Assembly: GCA_964386785.1 (NCBI GenBank) | Contig: CAYLUD010000020.1 | Coordinates: 1 to 26,292, forward strand | Length of the DNA: 26,292 nt | Direction: 5' to 3' | Origin: SZAS-3 sp964386785 | Lineage (GTDB): Bacteria; Chlamydiota; Chlamydiia; Chlamydiales; JAAKFR01 | In this document: positions 7,561 through 15,469 of the stretch, one piece after another | How positions within the stretch are numbered: position 1 is the stretch's first letter | How the letters are laid out: the number at the start of each line of letters is the position of its first letter | Program-made: the position numbers and the translations under genes | Notes under the pieces: model-generated | What the model saw: the letters and a program-made list of their open reading frames with translations, nothing else | Databases searched by the model: none | Told to the model about the DNA's origin: nothing

Positions 7561-8991
7561 ATGGAATCAAAAGAATTTCTTCAGAAGGCTTACCCCTACG
7601 GATTTATTACTGAGGTAGAAACGGATCGTATCCCTAAGGGGCTAGATGAAGAAACAATTCGGTTATTATCTGCAAAAAAAGAAGAGCCTGACTTTCTGTT
7701 GCAGTTTCGATTAAAAGCCTATCGTATCTGGAAGAAAAAAAAAGAGCCGCACTGGTGCCACGCTCATTATCCACCTATTGATTATCAAAATTTAGTCTAT
7801 TACTCTGCCCCTAAAAAAAAACCTAAACTAGGGTCATTGGATGAGGTAGATCCAGAAGTATTAGCTACCTTTCAGCGTTTGGGTATCCCGATTGATGAGC
7901 AGAAAAGAATTGCGAATGTTGCTGTAGATATGGTGTTTGATTCTGTATCCATTGGTACGCTCTTTCGGGAGAAATTAGAAGCGGCGGGGGTCGTCCTGTG
8001 TTCGATATCTGAAGCGATGCATCGCTATCCGGATATATTAGAAAAATATTTAGGCTCAGTAGTCCCTATAGGAGATAATTTCTTTTCTGCTTTGAATTCT
8101 GCAGTGTTTACTGACGGGTCTTTTGTCTGGATTCCTAAAGGAGTACAGTGCCCGATGGAATTGTCGACCTATTTTCGTATCAATGATGAAGAGGCTGGTC
8201 AATTTGAACGTACGCTCATTCTTGCTGAAGAGGGTTCTTCAGTCAGTTATTTGGAAGGGTGTACAGCGCCCGCCTTTAGTTCCAAACAGCTTCATGCAGC
8301 TGTAGTGGAACTGATTGCCCTAGAAGGGGCCTGCATTAAATATTCCACAGTGCAAAATTGGTATGCTGGCGATCGCGCAACAGGCGTGGGAGGTGTCTAT
8401 AATTTTGTGACCAAGCGAGGAGTGTGTCATAGAAAAGCGAAAATTTCTTGGACTCAAGTCGAGGTTGGGGCTGCAATCACCTGGAAGTATCCGAGTTGTA
8501 TCTTGAAAGGAGATGACTCTGTAGGCGAGTTTTATTCTGTGGCATTAACCGAAGGAAAAATGCAAGCCGACACAGGCACAAAAATGATTCATGTTGGGAA
8601 ACGAACCTCTTCTACTATTGTGTCCAAAGGAATTTCTGCTGATGAATCCCATAATACCTACCGTGGGCGCGTGTACATGGATCGTAAGGCTAAGGGAGCA
8701 AGAAATTATACTCAGTGTGATTCGATGCTGGTTGGGAACCGTTGTTCTGCAAACACTTTTCCTGTGATCGAAGTGCAAGGAGACCAGGGGCGTGTAGAGC
8801 ATGAAGCCTCCACATCTCGTTTAAGTGAAGAGCAAGTCTTCTACTTGCAATCGAGGGGGTTGACGAAAGAAGCAGCGATTCGATTTATTGTGAATGGATT
8901 TTGTCATCAAGTGCTACAAGAACTCCCTCTTGAATTTGCAGAGGAAGCCAAAAAACTGCTAGCTATCAAATTAGAACATTCAGTTGGGTGA
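7561..8991 (+). CDS. sufB: Fe-S cluster assembly scaffold SufB
   Basis: SufB is the scaffold subunit of the SufBC2D complex that builds and transfers Fe-S clusters in the cytoplasm. The protein shows the typical N-terminal GLDEETIRLLSAKKEEPDF, then FRLKAYRIWKKKKEPHW. The central beta-helix contains GVQCPMELSTYFRIN and NTYRGRVYMDRKAKGARNYTQCDSML (given as separate parts of the helix). The C-terminus has LPLEFAEEAKKLLAIKLEHSVG. The cysteine equivalent to E. coli Cys405 is present in SMLVGNRCSANT (residue 395). The frame is open from TTG 7510, with another ATG at 7519. I choose ATG 7561 because it starts the protein where SufB proteins normally begin, although no Shine-Dalgarno precedes it; AAGGAG at 7528-7533 is too far away. 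It is first in a sufB-C-D-S operon. Confidence 0.94.
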   Translation: MESKEFLQKAYPYGFITEVETDRIPKGLDEETIRLLSAKKEEPDFLLQFRLKAYRIWKKKKEPHWCHAHYPPIDYQNLVYYSAPKKKPKLGSLDEVDPEVLATFQRLGIPIDEQKRIANVAVDMVFDSVSIGTLFREKLEAAGVVLCSISEAMHRYPDILEKYLGSVVPIGDNFFSALNSAVFTDGSFVWIPKGVQCPMELSTYFRINDEEAGQFERTLILAEEGSSVSYLEGCTAPAFSSKQLHAAVVELIALEGACIKYSTVQNWYAGDRATGVGGVYNFVTKRGVCHRKAKISWTQVEVGAAITWKYPSCILKGDDSVGEFYSVALTEGKMQADTGTKMIHVGKRTSSTIVSKGISADESHNTYRGRVYMDRKAKGARNYTQCDSMLVGNRCSANTFPVIEVQGDQGRVEHEASTSRLSEEQVFYLQSRGLTKEAAIRFIVNGFCHQVLQELPLEFAEEAKKLLAIKLEHSVG

Positions 8992-8993
8992 TC

Positions 8994-9725
8994 ATGTCAT
9001 TATTAGAAATTTCAAATCTGCATGCTGATGTGGATGGAGTTCCCATTTTGAGGGGGCTAAACCTTGCTATGGAGCCAGGCAGCATTCATGTGATCATGGG
9101 TCCGAATGGAGCAGGTAAATCGACATTAGCGAGGGTGTTAGCTGGTCATCCTGCTTACGAAGTGACCCAAGGGAGTGTCCGATTTTTGGGACAGGATTTG
9201 TTATCCTTAGAACCAGAGGAAAGAAGTCGATTGGGTCTGTTTGTAAGTTTTCAATATCCACCAGAAATTTCTGGGGTGCCTATGCGTAGTTTTCTCTATG
9301 AGGCCATGCAGGCACGAGGACCTCTCTCAGAACTAGAGTTTGCACGTATCCTCCAAGAAAAATTGTCTCTATTGCGCATGCGGCCCGATTTAGTTGAAAG
9401 GCCATTGCATATTGGCTTTTCTGGTGGGGAAAAGAAAAGGTCAGAGATCTTGCAAATGGCTTTGTTGGATCCAAGGTTAGCGATTTTAGATGAAACAGAC
9501 TCAGGGCTTGATCTCGATGCGTTACGAGCTGTAGCAGAGGGGGTCAATCAGTTGCGAGATGGTTCTCGCGCCCTACTCATCATCACGCATTACCCACGTT
9601 GGTTAGAATTGATACGTCCCGATCGAGTTCATATCTTCTCTAGAGGGCATTTTCTTGCCGAAGGGGACGTCTCATTGGTGCAGAAAATCGAAGAAGAAGG
9701 GTACGATGCGTTCCTCCCTACATGA
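8994..9725 (+). CDS. sufC: Fe-S cluster assembly ATPase SufC
   Basis: SufC is the ABC-type ATPase of SufBC2D, whose nucleotide cycle opens the SufB-SufD interface for cluster assembly. The 243-residue protein has Walker A GPNGAGKS (36-43), the SufC-type signature FSGGEKKRSEILQMAL, Walker B LAILDETDSGLD and the switch histidine in IITHYPR. The start is taken as ATG 8994, two bases after the sufB stop. A GTG at 8988 overlapping sufB is also possible. The 3' end overlaps sufD by 20 bases. Confidence 0.95.
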   Translation: MSLLEISNLHADVDGVPILRGLNLAMEPGSIHVIMGPNGAGKSTLARVLAGHPAYEVTQGSVRFLGQDLLSLEPEERSRLGLFVSFQYPPEISGVPMRSFLYEAMQARGPLSELEFARILQEKLSLLRMRPDLVERPLHIGFSGGEKKRSEILQMALLDPRLAILDETDSGLDLDALRAVAEGVNQLRDGSRALLIITHYPRWLELIRPDRVHIFSRGHFLAEGDVSLVQKIEEEGYDAFLPT

Positions 9726-10797
9726 TCTATTTGTGCAGAACCATATCCCTCTTGTGGGACCATTACCTTGGCAAAAACGTTGTTGGGACCAAGGGATTCA
9801 GGAAGCTCTTTTTGCGGAATCCAGAGATCCTTTTTTAGAGCAAATAGGACGTACTATATATCGGGAACTCGATCTAGACCCCTTCTCCATCCCAGAAAAG
9901 GTAGTCCTTCTCCCGGTCACGCAAGCCTATTCGATCTATCGAACTTTCCTAGATAAATGGGCACACACTATATATGCTCAAGAAAAAGATCCCTGGGGCT
10001 TGATTCTACTTGCGCTTGCTCGCCAGAGCTGGTTTCTTTACGTGCCCCCAGGCATGCATATCTCTTTTTCATTGCCTCCAATTCCACATCTCATTGTGTT
10101 TGTAGGAGCAGGCTCTCGACTTGCTTTGCGTTCCACCGCAACTCCTTGTGGTGGAGAAGGGTGGGTGGCCAACCGCATGGATGCGATGGTGGAGGAAGGG
10201 GGGGTCTTGTTATGGGAAGATACAGGGGCTCCTAGCCTTCCCACATTCCTATCCATTCGCTGTCACCTTAAGAAAAAAGGGATCTTTCGTAGTGTGGTAT
10301 TTCCAGAAGAAACGCAAGTTCGTAGGGAAGACTATCATCTATCGTTTCAAGGAGAAGAGTCCGAGGGACATGTATCGGGGCTGCTTCATACAGAACAATC
10401 AGGGATGTATCAAGTACGAGTCTTGATGGAACATGAGGCTCCTCATACTATTTCAAGACAGAATTTTAAAGCAGCTGTTGGCGGCACATATCAACATCGA
10501 TTTGAAGGTAAGATTTATATCCATGCAGAGGCTCAGCAAGTCGATGCCTACCAGCGCCATCATGCACTTCTGCTGAGCCCTGAAGCTTCGGTGCACAGTT
10601 ATCCTAACCTCGAAATTTTTGCCGATGATGTGAAAGCATCTCATGGGGCCACCTGTGGAGAACTCGATGAAGAGGAACTCTTTTACTTGCAAAGTCGAGG
10701 GTTATCTGCTGCCTCTAGTCGCGCGCTTCTTATTGCAGCTTTTTGCCAGGATATCCATATGGAACGAGAAGCTCTATATGCCGTTAGGAATGGATAA
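9706..10797 (+). CDS. sufD: Fe-S cluster assembly protein SufD
   Basis: SufD pairs with SufB in the SufBC2D scaffold and helps iron entry. The protein has 363 residues, slightly shorter than E. coli SufD. The diagnostic C-terminal core is present: ADDVKASHGATCGELDEEEL then FYLQSRGLS, with the conserved histidine at residue 313. The N-terminal third is divergent, as is usual for this family. The start is ATG 9706, preceded by AAGAAGG and inside the end of sufC (20-base overlap). The frame is open further upstream to TTG 9655, but that start would bury most of the sufC end. The sufS ATG follows the stop codon directly. Confidence 0.92.
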   Translation: MRSSLHDLFVQNHIPLVGPLPWQKRCWDQGIQEALFAESRDPFLEQIGRTIYRELDLDPFSIPEKVVLLPVTQAYSIYRTFLDKWAHTIYAQEKDPWGLILLALARQSWFLYVPPGMHISFSLPPIPHLIVFVGAGSRLALRSTATPCGGEGWVANRMDAMVEEGGVLLWEDTGAPSLPTFLSIRCHLKKKGIFRSVVFPEETQVRREDYHLSFQGEESEGHVSGLLHTEQSGMYQVRVLMEHEAPHTISRQNFKAAVGGTYQHRFEGKIYIHAEAQQVDAYQRHHALLLSPEASVHSYPNLEIFADDVKASHGATCGELDEEELFYLQSRGLSAASSRALLIAAFCQDIHMEREALYAVRNG

Positions 10798-12003
10798 ATG
10801 GACCCCAATATTCGCGATCAATTTCCAGCTTTGCAGCGCCTATGGAATGGACATCGTTTGCTCTACTTCGATACTGCAGCAACTGCTTTAAAGCCATATA
10901 CAGTGATTGACGCGATTGCGGAATTTGATCGTACTTTAGGTGCTACTGTGCACCGAGGAGTCTATGGCATGGTGCAAGAAGCCACGCGACTGTACCAACA
11001 GGCTCGATACCAAGTAGCGCATTGGTTAGGAGGAGTGGATTTTGAGGAGATCATTTTAACTCGAGGGACAACAGCCTCTTTGAATCTAGTCGCGCAGAGC
11101 CTCGCCCGTACATATTGTAAGCCAGGAGATGGGATTCTTCTTACGGAAATCGAGCACCATTCCAATCTTGTGCCTTGGCAAATGGTGGCGGCTCAGTATG
11201 GACTTACACTGCACTATTTGTCTGTCAATGATCAGGGTGAAGTATTGCTTGATGATCCTTTTCCTCCGAATATCCGTATTGTCAGCTGTGCTCATGTTTC
11301 CAATGTGCTGGGTGTCTGTCACCCTATTGAGAGAATCGTTGCAAAAGCCAAGGAAGTTGGAGCCTTTGTCGTTGTGGATGGCGCGCAAAGTGCTTCTCAC
11401 ATGGCTATAGATGTACGCAACCTGGATATCGATTTTTTCACCTTTTCAGGCCACAAATGTTATGGCCCCACAGGCATTGGGGTTCTTTATGGAAAGAAGC
11501 GTTGGTTAGAAGAGATGATACCTATTGAAGGTGGCGGCGATATGATTGATCACGTAACACTCGACGGCTTCACTACCACGCAGTTGCCTTGCAAATTTGA
11601 AGCCGGCACCCCCATGATTGGACAGGCAATCGGGCTGGGAGCAGCTCTGCGTTGGTTAACTAATCTAGGCATGCATACGATCTATCAACATGAGCAATTG
11701 CTCCTAGCATTCGCTACAGAGCAATTGCTGACAGTGCCAGGATTACGCATTTTGGGCCATGCAGCTCATAAGGGTCCTGTAATTAGTTTTTTGATTGACG
11801 GGGTGCATCCCCTCGATCTAGCTACATTTTTGGATCTTCAAGGTGTGGCCCTACGTACGGGCCATCATTGTAGTCAGCCTGCGATGAGCCGGTTTGGTGT
11901 GAGCTCCACATGTCGCCTATCGCTCGGCATCTACAATACAGCAGACGAGATCTCGCAATTGATCGAATTGCTCATCCAAGAGACGATTCGCCTACGTCGT
12001 TAA
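10798..12003 (+). CDS. sufS: Cysteine desulfurase SufS (group II)
   Basis: This PLP enzyme converts L-cysteine to L-alanine and passes persulfide sulfur to the Suf scaffold. It has 401 residues. Visible are LLYFDTAATALKP near the N-terminus, TRGTTASLNLVA, the PLP-contacting VDGAQSASHM, the Schiff-base lysine in SGHKCYGPTGIGVLYG (Lys220) and the persulfide cysteine in RTGHHCSQP (Cys358). It begins immediately after the sufD stop with no gap. No sufE or sufU sulfur-transfer partner is in the window. In Chlamydia parB comes next (CT688, from memory). Here sufS instead converges with a glycosyltransferase on the other strand and overlaps it by 32 bases. Confidence 0.95.
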   Translation: MDPNIRDQFPALQRLWNGHRLLYFDTAATALKPYTVIDAIAEFDRTLGATVHRGVYGMVQEATRLYQQARYQVAHWLGGVDFEEIILTRGTTASLNLVAQSLARTYCKPGDGILLTEIEHHSNLVPWQMVAAQYGLTLHYLSVNDQGEVLLDDPFPPNIRIVSCAHVSNVLGVCHPIERIVAKAKEVGAFVVVDGAQSASHMAIDVRNLDIDFFTFSGHKCYGPTGIGVLYGKKRWLEEMIPIEGGGDMIDHVTLDGFTTTQLPCKFEAGTPMIGQAIGLGAALRWLTNLGMHTIYQHEQLLLAFATEQLLTVPGLRILGHAAHKGPVISFLIDGVHPLDLATFLDLQGVALRTGHHCSQPAMSRFGVSSTCRLSLGIYNTADEISQLIELLIQETIRLRR

Positions 12004-12952
12004 AGAAAGGCGAAGAGGGGGCGAAGAACAGCTCTTTCCCTGCTGCATAGATTTCCCGTTCGCTCAGACGATTGACATGTATGGGGTCGTGAAGCGTTAC
12101 GATATCTTCCCCTAAAGGGCTCCACTGATTGGGAGAACTTTCTCCAAATAATACCAGAGCTCGTTTATTGAGGGCTCCAGCCAAATGACCAATACCACCG
12201 TCTCCGCAAAAGACCCCATCGCATTGATTTAATTCCTGTACAAACTCATCGAATGCTCGTGGAATGCAGAGATGGTAGGCCATAGAGAGTTTGGAACCCA
12301 ATGCTTGGGCACGGACCTGATCTTGAGGTAGAGCCATAATTACAGTGCGGAAAGAGGGGTATTCTCGATGCCATCGATTGACTAGCTCAGCATAACGATC
12401 TATATCAAGTCGAGAGGATGGTCGGGTGGTGGAAGCAGAAATGAGAAGGGTGGGTGGCCCTGAGTAGGTTCTGGGTAGATCGATACGAGGATATAACTCC
12501 TTAGGGACCGACTTAAAGTGGGGAGCAATCAGATGGAGAGTTTGCAGTGCTTGGTGATCGATCCCACGATTTCTAGGGTTATAGGGAATAGCTCGATTGA
12601 CGAGGTAGCTGGTCCAGTGATGATCCACAACAGCGATACGTTCTTTAGCCTGCAGAGTGAATAGGAACAGGTTCATGAGCTGCATTGGTGATGTTTTTAA
12701 CGAGATGGCTAGATCGTAATGGCGCGAGCGATAGCGCCAGGCTTGGCTGAGCACGCGTAGATACTTCTTGCCTTTGGGGAAGACAACACATTCGTCAATA
12801 CCTTTCAGATAGCGAGCTAGGGGAGCATTCCCTTCATCTAAAAAAAGAGTAATATGATTCTGTGGATTTTCTTTTTTTAAATAGAGGATCAACGGGCAAG
12901 CACAAAGCAGGTCGCCCAAACCATTTCTTCGAATTAGAGCTATTTTTTTCAT
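11972..12952 (-). CDS. Glycosyltransferase family 9 (heptosyltransferase-like)
   Basis: GT9 enzymes transfer heptose from ADP-heptose to LPS inner core at the inner face of the inner membrane. The 326-residue protein starts KKIALIRRNGLGDLLCACP, the family's N-terminal motif. The C-terminal nucleotide-sugar half contains GVFCGDGGIGHLAGALNKRA, then LVLFGESSPNQWSPLGE, typical of WaaC/WaaF/WaaQ relatives. The donor and acceptor cannot be told from sequence. Classical Chlamydia LPS has no heptose, so this may add another sugar. Its last 32 bases overlap the 3' end of sufS on the opposite strand. It sits in a block of envelope genes that is absent from the Chlamydia order at this point. Confidence 0.85.
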   Translation of the reverse strand: MKKIALIRRNGLGDLLCACPLILYLKKENPQNHITLFLDEGNAPLARYLKGIDECVVFPKGKKYLRVLSQAWRYRSRHYDLAISLKTSPMQLMNLFLFTLQAKERIAVVDHHWTSYLVNRAIPYNPRNRGIDHQALQTLHLIAPHFKSVPKELYPRIDLPRTYSGPPTLLISASTTRPSSRLDIDRYAELVNRWHREYPSFRTVIMALPQDQVRAQALGSKLSMAYHLCIPRAFDEFVQELNQCDGVFCGDGGIGHLAGALNKRALVLFGESSPNQWSPLGEDIVTLHDPIHVNRLSEREIYAAGKELFFAPSSPFFNDVGESSLG

Positions 12953-13031
12953 TTACAACTGAAGTAGTAGGACCTAAAATGTAACAAATCTTTCTGAAAG
13001 AAAACAAGCGCAAATGCAAGGAGAACCTGGG

Positions 13032-13652
13032 ATGAATGCACGCAAACTGTGGATGCAAGGGATCGGTTGGGGTGTAGTGGTTTTGCTAGCTCTTTTCTTC
13101 ATCTGGCCACGTAATCGTGTTCTACATGATGAGCAAGGCATTCATAGTTTAGAGGAAGCGCGTGTAGAATGGAGCAAGGGACAATTGTTGTCTGAAGAGG
13201 TATTGAGTCAATTCAGTCAACATGTAGCATTGAACCCAGCTTTGCATGGCCGTTATGATGGACTTCTTGCTCAAGCCTATTTATTGCATCCGAACGCCGT
13301 GCGATCGATTGAGTATCTCAATAGAATCCAAAATAGACTGGAAGATCGAATAAGCACTCTTCATAAACGCTTTCTTGCTACCACCATTTTCATTGCGCAA
13401 AATGCTTATGAAGATGCCTATCAAGGAGCGAAGCAATTAGAAGAGGAATTACATGCTCAAGATACCTGCCCTTGGTTACGTCTCATGAATCTCTTAAGGC
13501 TGACTGCATTAACTTATGAATTACACCATGTCGAACATGGTTACTGGGCAAGTCGTTTGCAGATGCATCCTTATTATTCTCAGTTAGCTACCTTATTTCA
13601 AGATGGGTCTTGGCATTGGAATCCTAATCAAGAGCCTAAAACAGATTCATAA
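13032..13652 (+). CDS. Membrane-anchored helical-repeat protein of unknown function
   Basis: This protein of about 206 residues has one N-terminal membrane segment (about residues 8-26, GIGWGVVVLLALFFIWP) and a soluble remainder rich in alpha-helix with TPR-like spacing, for example GLLAQAYLLHPNAVRSIEYL and AYEDAYQGAKQLEEELHAQ. The lack of a cleavage motif after the hydrophobic stretch suggests an anchored protein with a periplasmic domain. The start ATG 13032 is preceded by AAGGAG at 13018-13023 (8-base spacing); an ATG at 13014 in the same frame lies before that site and is not favoured. It diverges from the GT9 gene across 79 bases. I do not recognise the family. Confidence 0.75.
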   Translation: MNARKLWMQGIGWGVVVLLALFFIWPRNRVLHDEQGIHSLEEARVEWSKGQLLSEEVLSQFSQHVALNPALHGRYDGLLAQAYLLHPNAVRSIEYLNRIQNRLEDRISTLHKRFLATTIFIAQNAYEDAYQGAKQLEEELHAQDTCPWLRLMNLLRLTALTYELHHVEHGYWASRLQMHPYYSQLATLFQDGSWHWNPNQEPKTDS

Positions 13653-13844
13653 CAGAATCTTGCTTTTTCATTGCAGTCATCTTATTAAGAACCATATATA
13701 TACTATATTCTTCTCTCTTTTTATGATCTCCATGCTGACGAGAGCATAGGAGCAACAAGTCTACAGATCGCTGTATTGCTGTATTGTTAATTCAAAATAT
13801 TTTGTTGATCAAAAATTATATATTTGTAATCTATATTTATAGAT
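13653..13844 (+). promoter_or_regulatory. AT-rich intergenic region upstream of queD-folE
   Basis: This is 192 AT-rich bases. A 9-bp stem with one bulge spans 13728-13752, with no T-run on either side. A tandem CTGTATTG repeat lies just after it. TTGATC (13805-13810) and TAATCT (13827-13832) are 16 bases apart and could be a promoter, but the leader would then be only a few bases and no Shine-Dalgarno precedes the queD ATG. I looked for a preQ1 riboswitch here and found none. Confidence 0.3.
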
Positions 13845-14345
13845 ATGAAGTATCAGATTACAAAAACATTCAAATTAGATATGGGTCATCGCACATGGAA
13901 TCAAGATATGAGAAAGGGGAGAGGGCATCACTTTTTCTCGCCCCAGGTAGGGTATCCGTATAACAAATGTGCCAACATCCATGGGCATTCCTTAATCGTG
14001 TCTATCACACTATCGAGTGATGATTTAGATCATCAAAATTTCGTGATGGATACAGACTTGTTTAAAGTGCCATTTTTAAAAATTATTAATTCTATGGATC
14101 ATGCTTTCGTTATCGACTCGCATGATCCTTTGTTCGCCGATTTTCAAAACATGGCAAAAAAAGAGGATTTGCGCCTCTATATTGTCGATTTTTCTCCTAG
14201 TTTTGAGGCATTAGCGAAATATTTTTTCGATAAAATGCAGGAAATTGTTGATGCATGCCCCGACGCTTCTTCGATTCAAGTCGTGGAGGCGAAGGTTACT
14301 GGGGAGCACATGACCGTCGAAGCGAGTTATCGACCATGTCCTTAG
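13845..14345 (+). CDS. queD: 6-pyruvoyltetrahydropterin synthase / QueD family protein
   Basis: The family acts on dihydroneopterin triphosphate, the GTP cyclohydrolase product, giving 6-carboxytetrahydropterin (QueD, towards queuosine) or 6-pyruvoyl-tetrahydropterin (PTPS). The 166-residue protein has the zinc histidines His15 (DMGHR), His46 and His48 (NIHGHS), the catalytic Cys42 just before them and the Asp85-His86 pair (SMDHAFV). About 25 residues lie between His15 and Cys42, longer than in E. coli QueD. Its stop overlaps the folE start by 10 bases, so substrate-making and substrate-using enzymes are translationally coupled. Base composition looks more AT-rich than the neighbours, which may indicate later acquisition. 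QueD is preferred over PTPS because the organism is bacterial, but the sequence alone does not settle this. Confidence 0.82.
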   Translation: MKYQITKTFKLDMGHRTWNQDMRKGRGHHFFSPQVGYPYNKCANIHGHSLIVSITLSSDDLDHQNFVMDTDLFKVPFLKIINSMDHAFVIDSHDPLFADFQNMAKKEDLRLYIVDFSPSFEALAKYFFDKMQEIVDACPDASSIQVVEAKVTGEHMTVEASYRPCP

Positions 14346-14908
14346 AATATGTATACCAACAACTAATACTTGCTTCTGGCGATCATCCAACACGAGAAGG
14401 GTTACAAGGCACCCCTCAGCGTGCATCACAAGCTTTTTCTTTTCTTACAGAAGGTTATCGAGAAACACTAGAATCTTGCACGAACAATGCTCTCTTTTCT
14501 CATGAAGGGAAAGGGTTGATTCTTGTGAAACATATAAAAATATTCTCTCTGTGCGAACACCATCTATTGCCTTTTTTTGGGGTTTGTCACGTAGGTTATC
14601 TTCCTAATGGTAAAATACTTGGCGTTTCAAAAGTCTCTCGCATCGTCAATATGTATGCGCGGCGACTCCAAATACAAGAACGGCTGACTCAAGAAATTGC
14701 AGGGGCTATCGAAGAAGTAACACAAGCTGCAGGGGTAGCTGTGATGATCGAAGCGCACCACCTGTGTATGATGATGCGAGGTGTAGAAGCTCATGATACG
14801 ACGTTACATACTTCTCATTTTTTGGGTGCAATAGAGCAAGATCCCATCTTGCAGACCCAGTTTTTGTCTGCAATTCAGAATCCTTCTGGGTTCTTATACC
14901 CCCATTGA
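14336..14908 (+). CDS. folE: GTP cyclohydrolase I (type I)
   Basis: The enzyme converts GTP to 7,8-dihydroneopterin triphosphate and formate, the entry step to folate, queuosine and tetrahydrobiopterin. The 190-residue protein carries the zinc ligands Cys73 and His76 in FSLCEHHLLPFFG and Cys144 in HLCMMMRGV. The 71-residue spacing between the cysteines equals that of the E. coli enzyme. Other family motifs are HPTREGLQGTPQR, GVSKVSRIVNMYARRLQIQE and the C-terminal region ending FLYPH. It starts at ATG 14336, overlapping queD by 10 bases on the same strand, and is likely expressed with it. No other folate or queuosine gene is in the window. Confidence 0.95.
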   Translation: MSLEYVYQQLILASGDHPTREGLQGTPQRASQAFSFLTEGYRETLESCTNNALFSHEGKGLILVKHIKIFSLCEHHLLPFFGVCHVGYLPNGKILGVSKVSRIVNMYARRLQIQERLTQEIAGAIEEVTQAAGVAVMIEAHHLCMMMRGVEAHDTTLHTSHFLGAIEQDPILQTQFLSAIQNPSGFLYPH

Positions 14909-15469
14909 CAAGGGGTATTTGGTGAGCGGTATGCATGTAGGGACAGAATCCATCTAAGAGCTAATATTTCATTTAGATGGGGTAGTTCTAGGATCATGAA
15001 AAAAAACATATAACAACCTAAAATAGGTAGCTGCAGTGATGCACAATGATCACGGGGCCTCCTTGCCTCTTATCTAGGAATGCAGTACCCTGAAGACGAC
15101 CCTACATGATGTAGGGTCGTCCCGATTCAAGGTGGAGTGCGGATCAAAGATCCGGGGCGAAAAAGGGGGTGAATGCGAGGGTTAAGCTCAGGAACCATAA
15201 AGAATCGGTTTTGGAATCAGCCAGGAATTTGTACTTGTTTCTACAAACAAGTCGAAGATTGGAGATATATTGTGAAAATCACTCTAGTTACGCTGACCCG
15301 GGGAGGTCAGGAAGAGGTCCTATCGGTAATGCAACCTACGTTTTCTCCCGAAAGGAGAGATCTACCGACAGGGGATGTAGAAGATATGATAATAATTCAG
15401 GGCTCATTGAGCGTCTCCCCATAACAAAAAGGGTGGGCATCCATCTGGATGCCCACCTATACACAACGT
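14909..15469 (+). other. Hairpin-rich intergenic region; possible structured RNA
   Basis: About 560 bases lack a convincing gene; open frames here have no recognisable family and no ribosome-binding site. A series of tight inverted repeats is present: CCATCTAA/TTAGATGG (14950-14980), a perfect 13-bp stem with a one-base centre (15095-15121), CGGATC/GATCCG (15140-15154), ACTTGTTT/AAACAAGT with a 4-base loop (15233-15252), CTGACC/GGTCAG (15293-15310), TCTCC/GGAGA (15344-15358) and a perfect 11-bp stem (15432-15457). Seven local helices in 510 bases suggest RNA structure, for example an unrecognised small RNA or a long leader of the following glycosyltransferase. I find no conserved core of tmRNA, RNase P RNA or SRP RNA. 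Confidence 0.4.
15426..15458 (-). terminator. Strong intrinsic terminator, best on the minus strand
   Basis: The 11-bp stem GGTGGGCATCC (15432-15442) and GGATGCCCACC (15447-15457) with a 4-base loop is followed, on the minus strand, by CTTTTTG. On the plus strand it is followed by TATACAC, which is a poor T-run. The only gene immediately to its right is on the plus strand, so no obvious minus-strand transcript needs ending here. Confidence 0.6.

Noticed and set aside
13653..13844. preQ1 riboswitch in front of queD
   Set aside because: No short pseudoknot with the expected C-rich and A-rich segments was found near the start.
14909..15469. tmRNA, RNase P RNA or SRP RNA
   Set aside because: None of the conserved cores I know (tmRNA tRNA-like ends, the RNase P ACAGAA...CCGGCTTA element, the SRP GGAAGGAAGCAG loop) is present.
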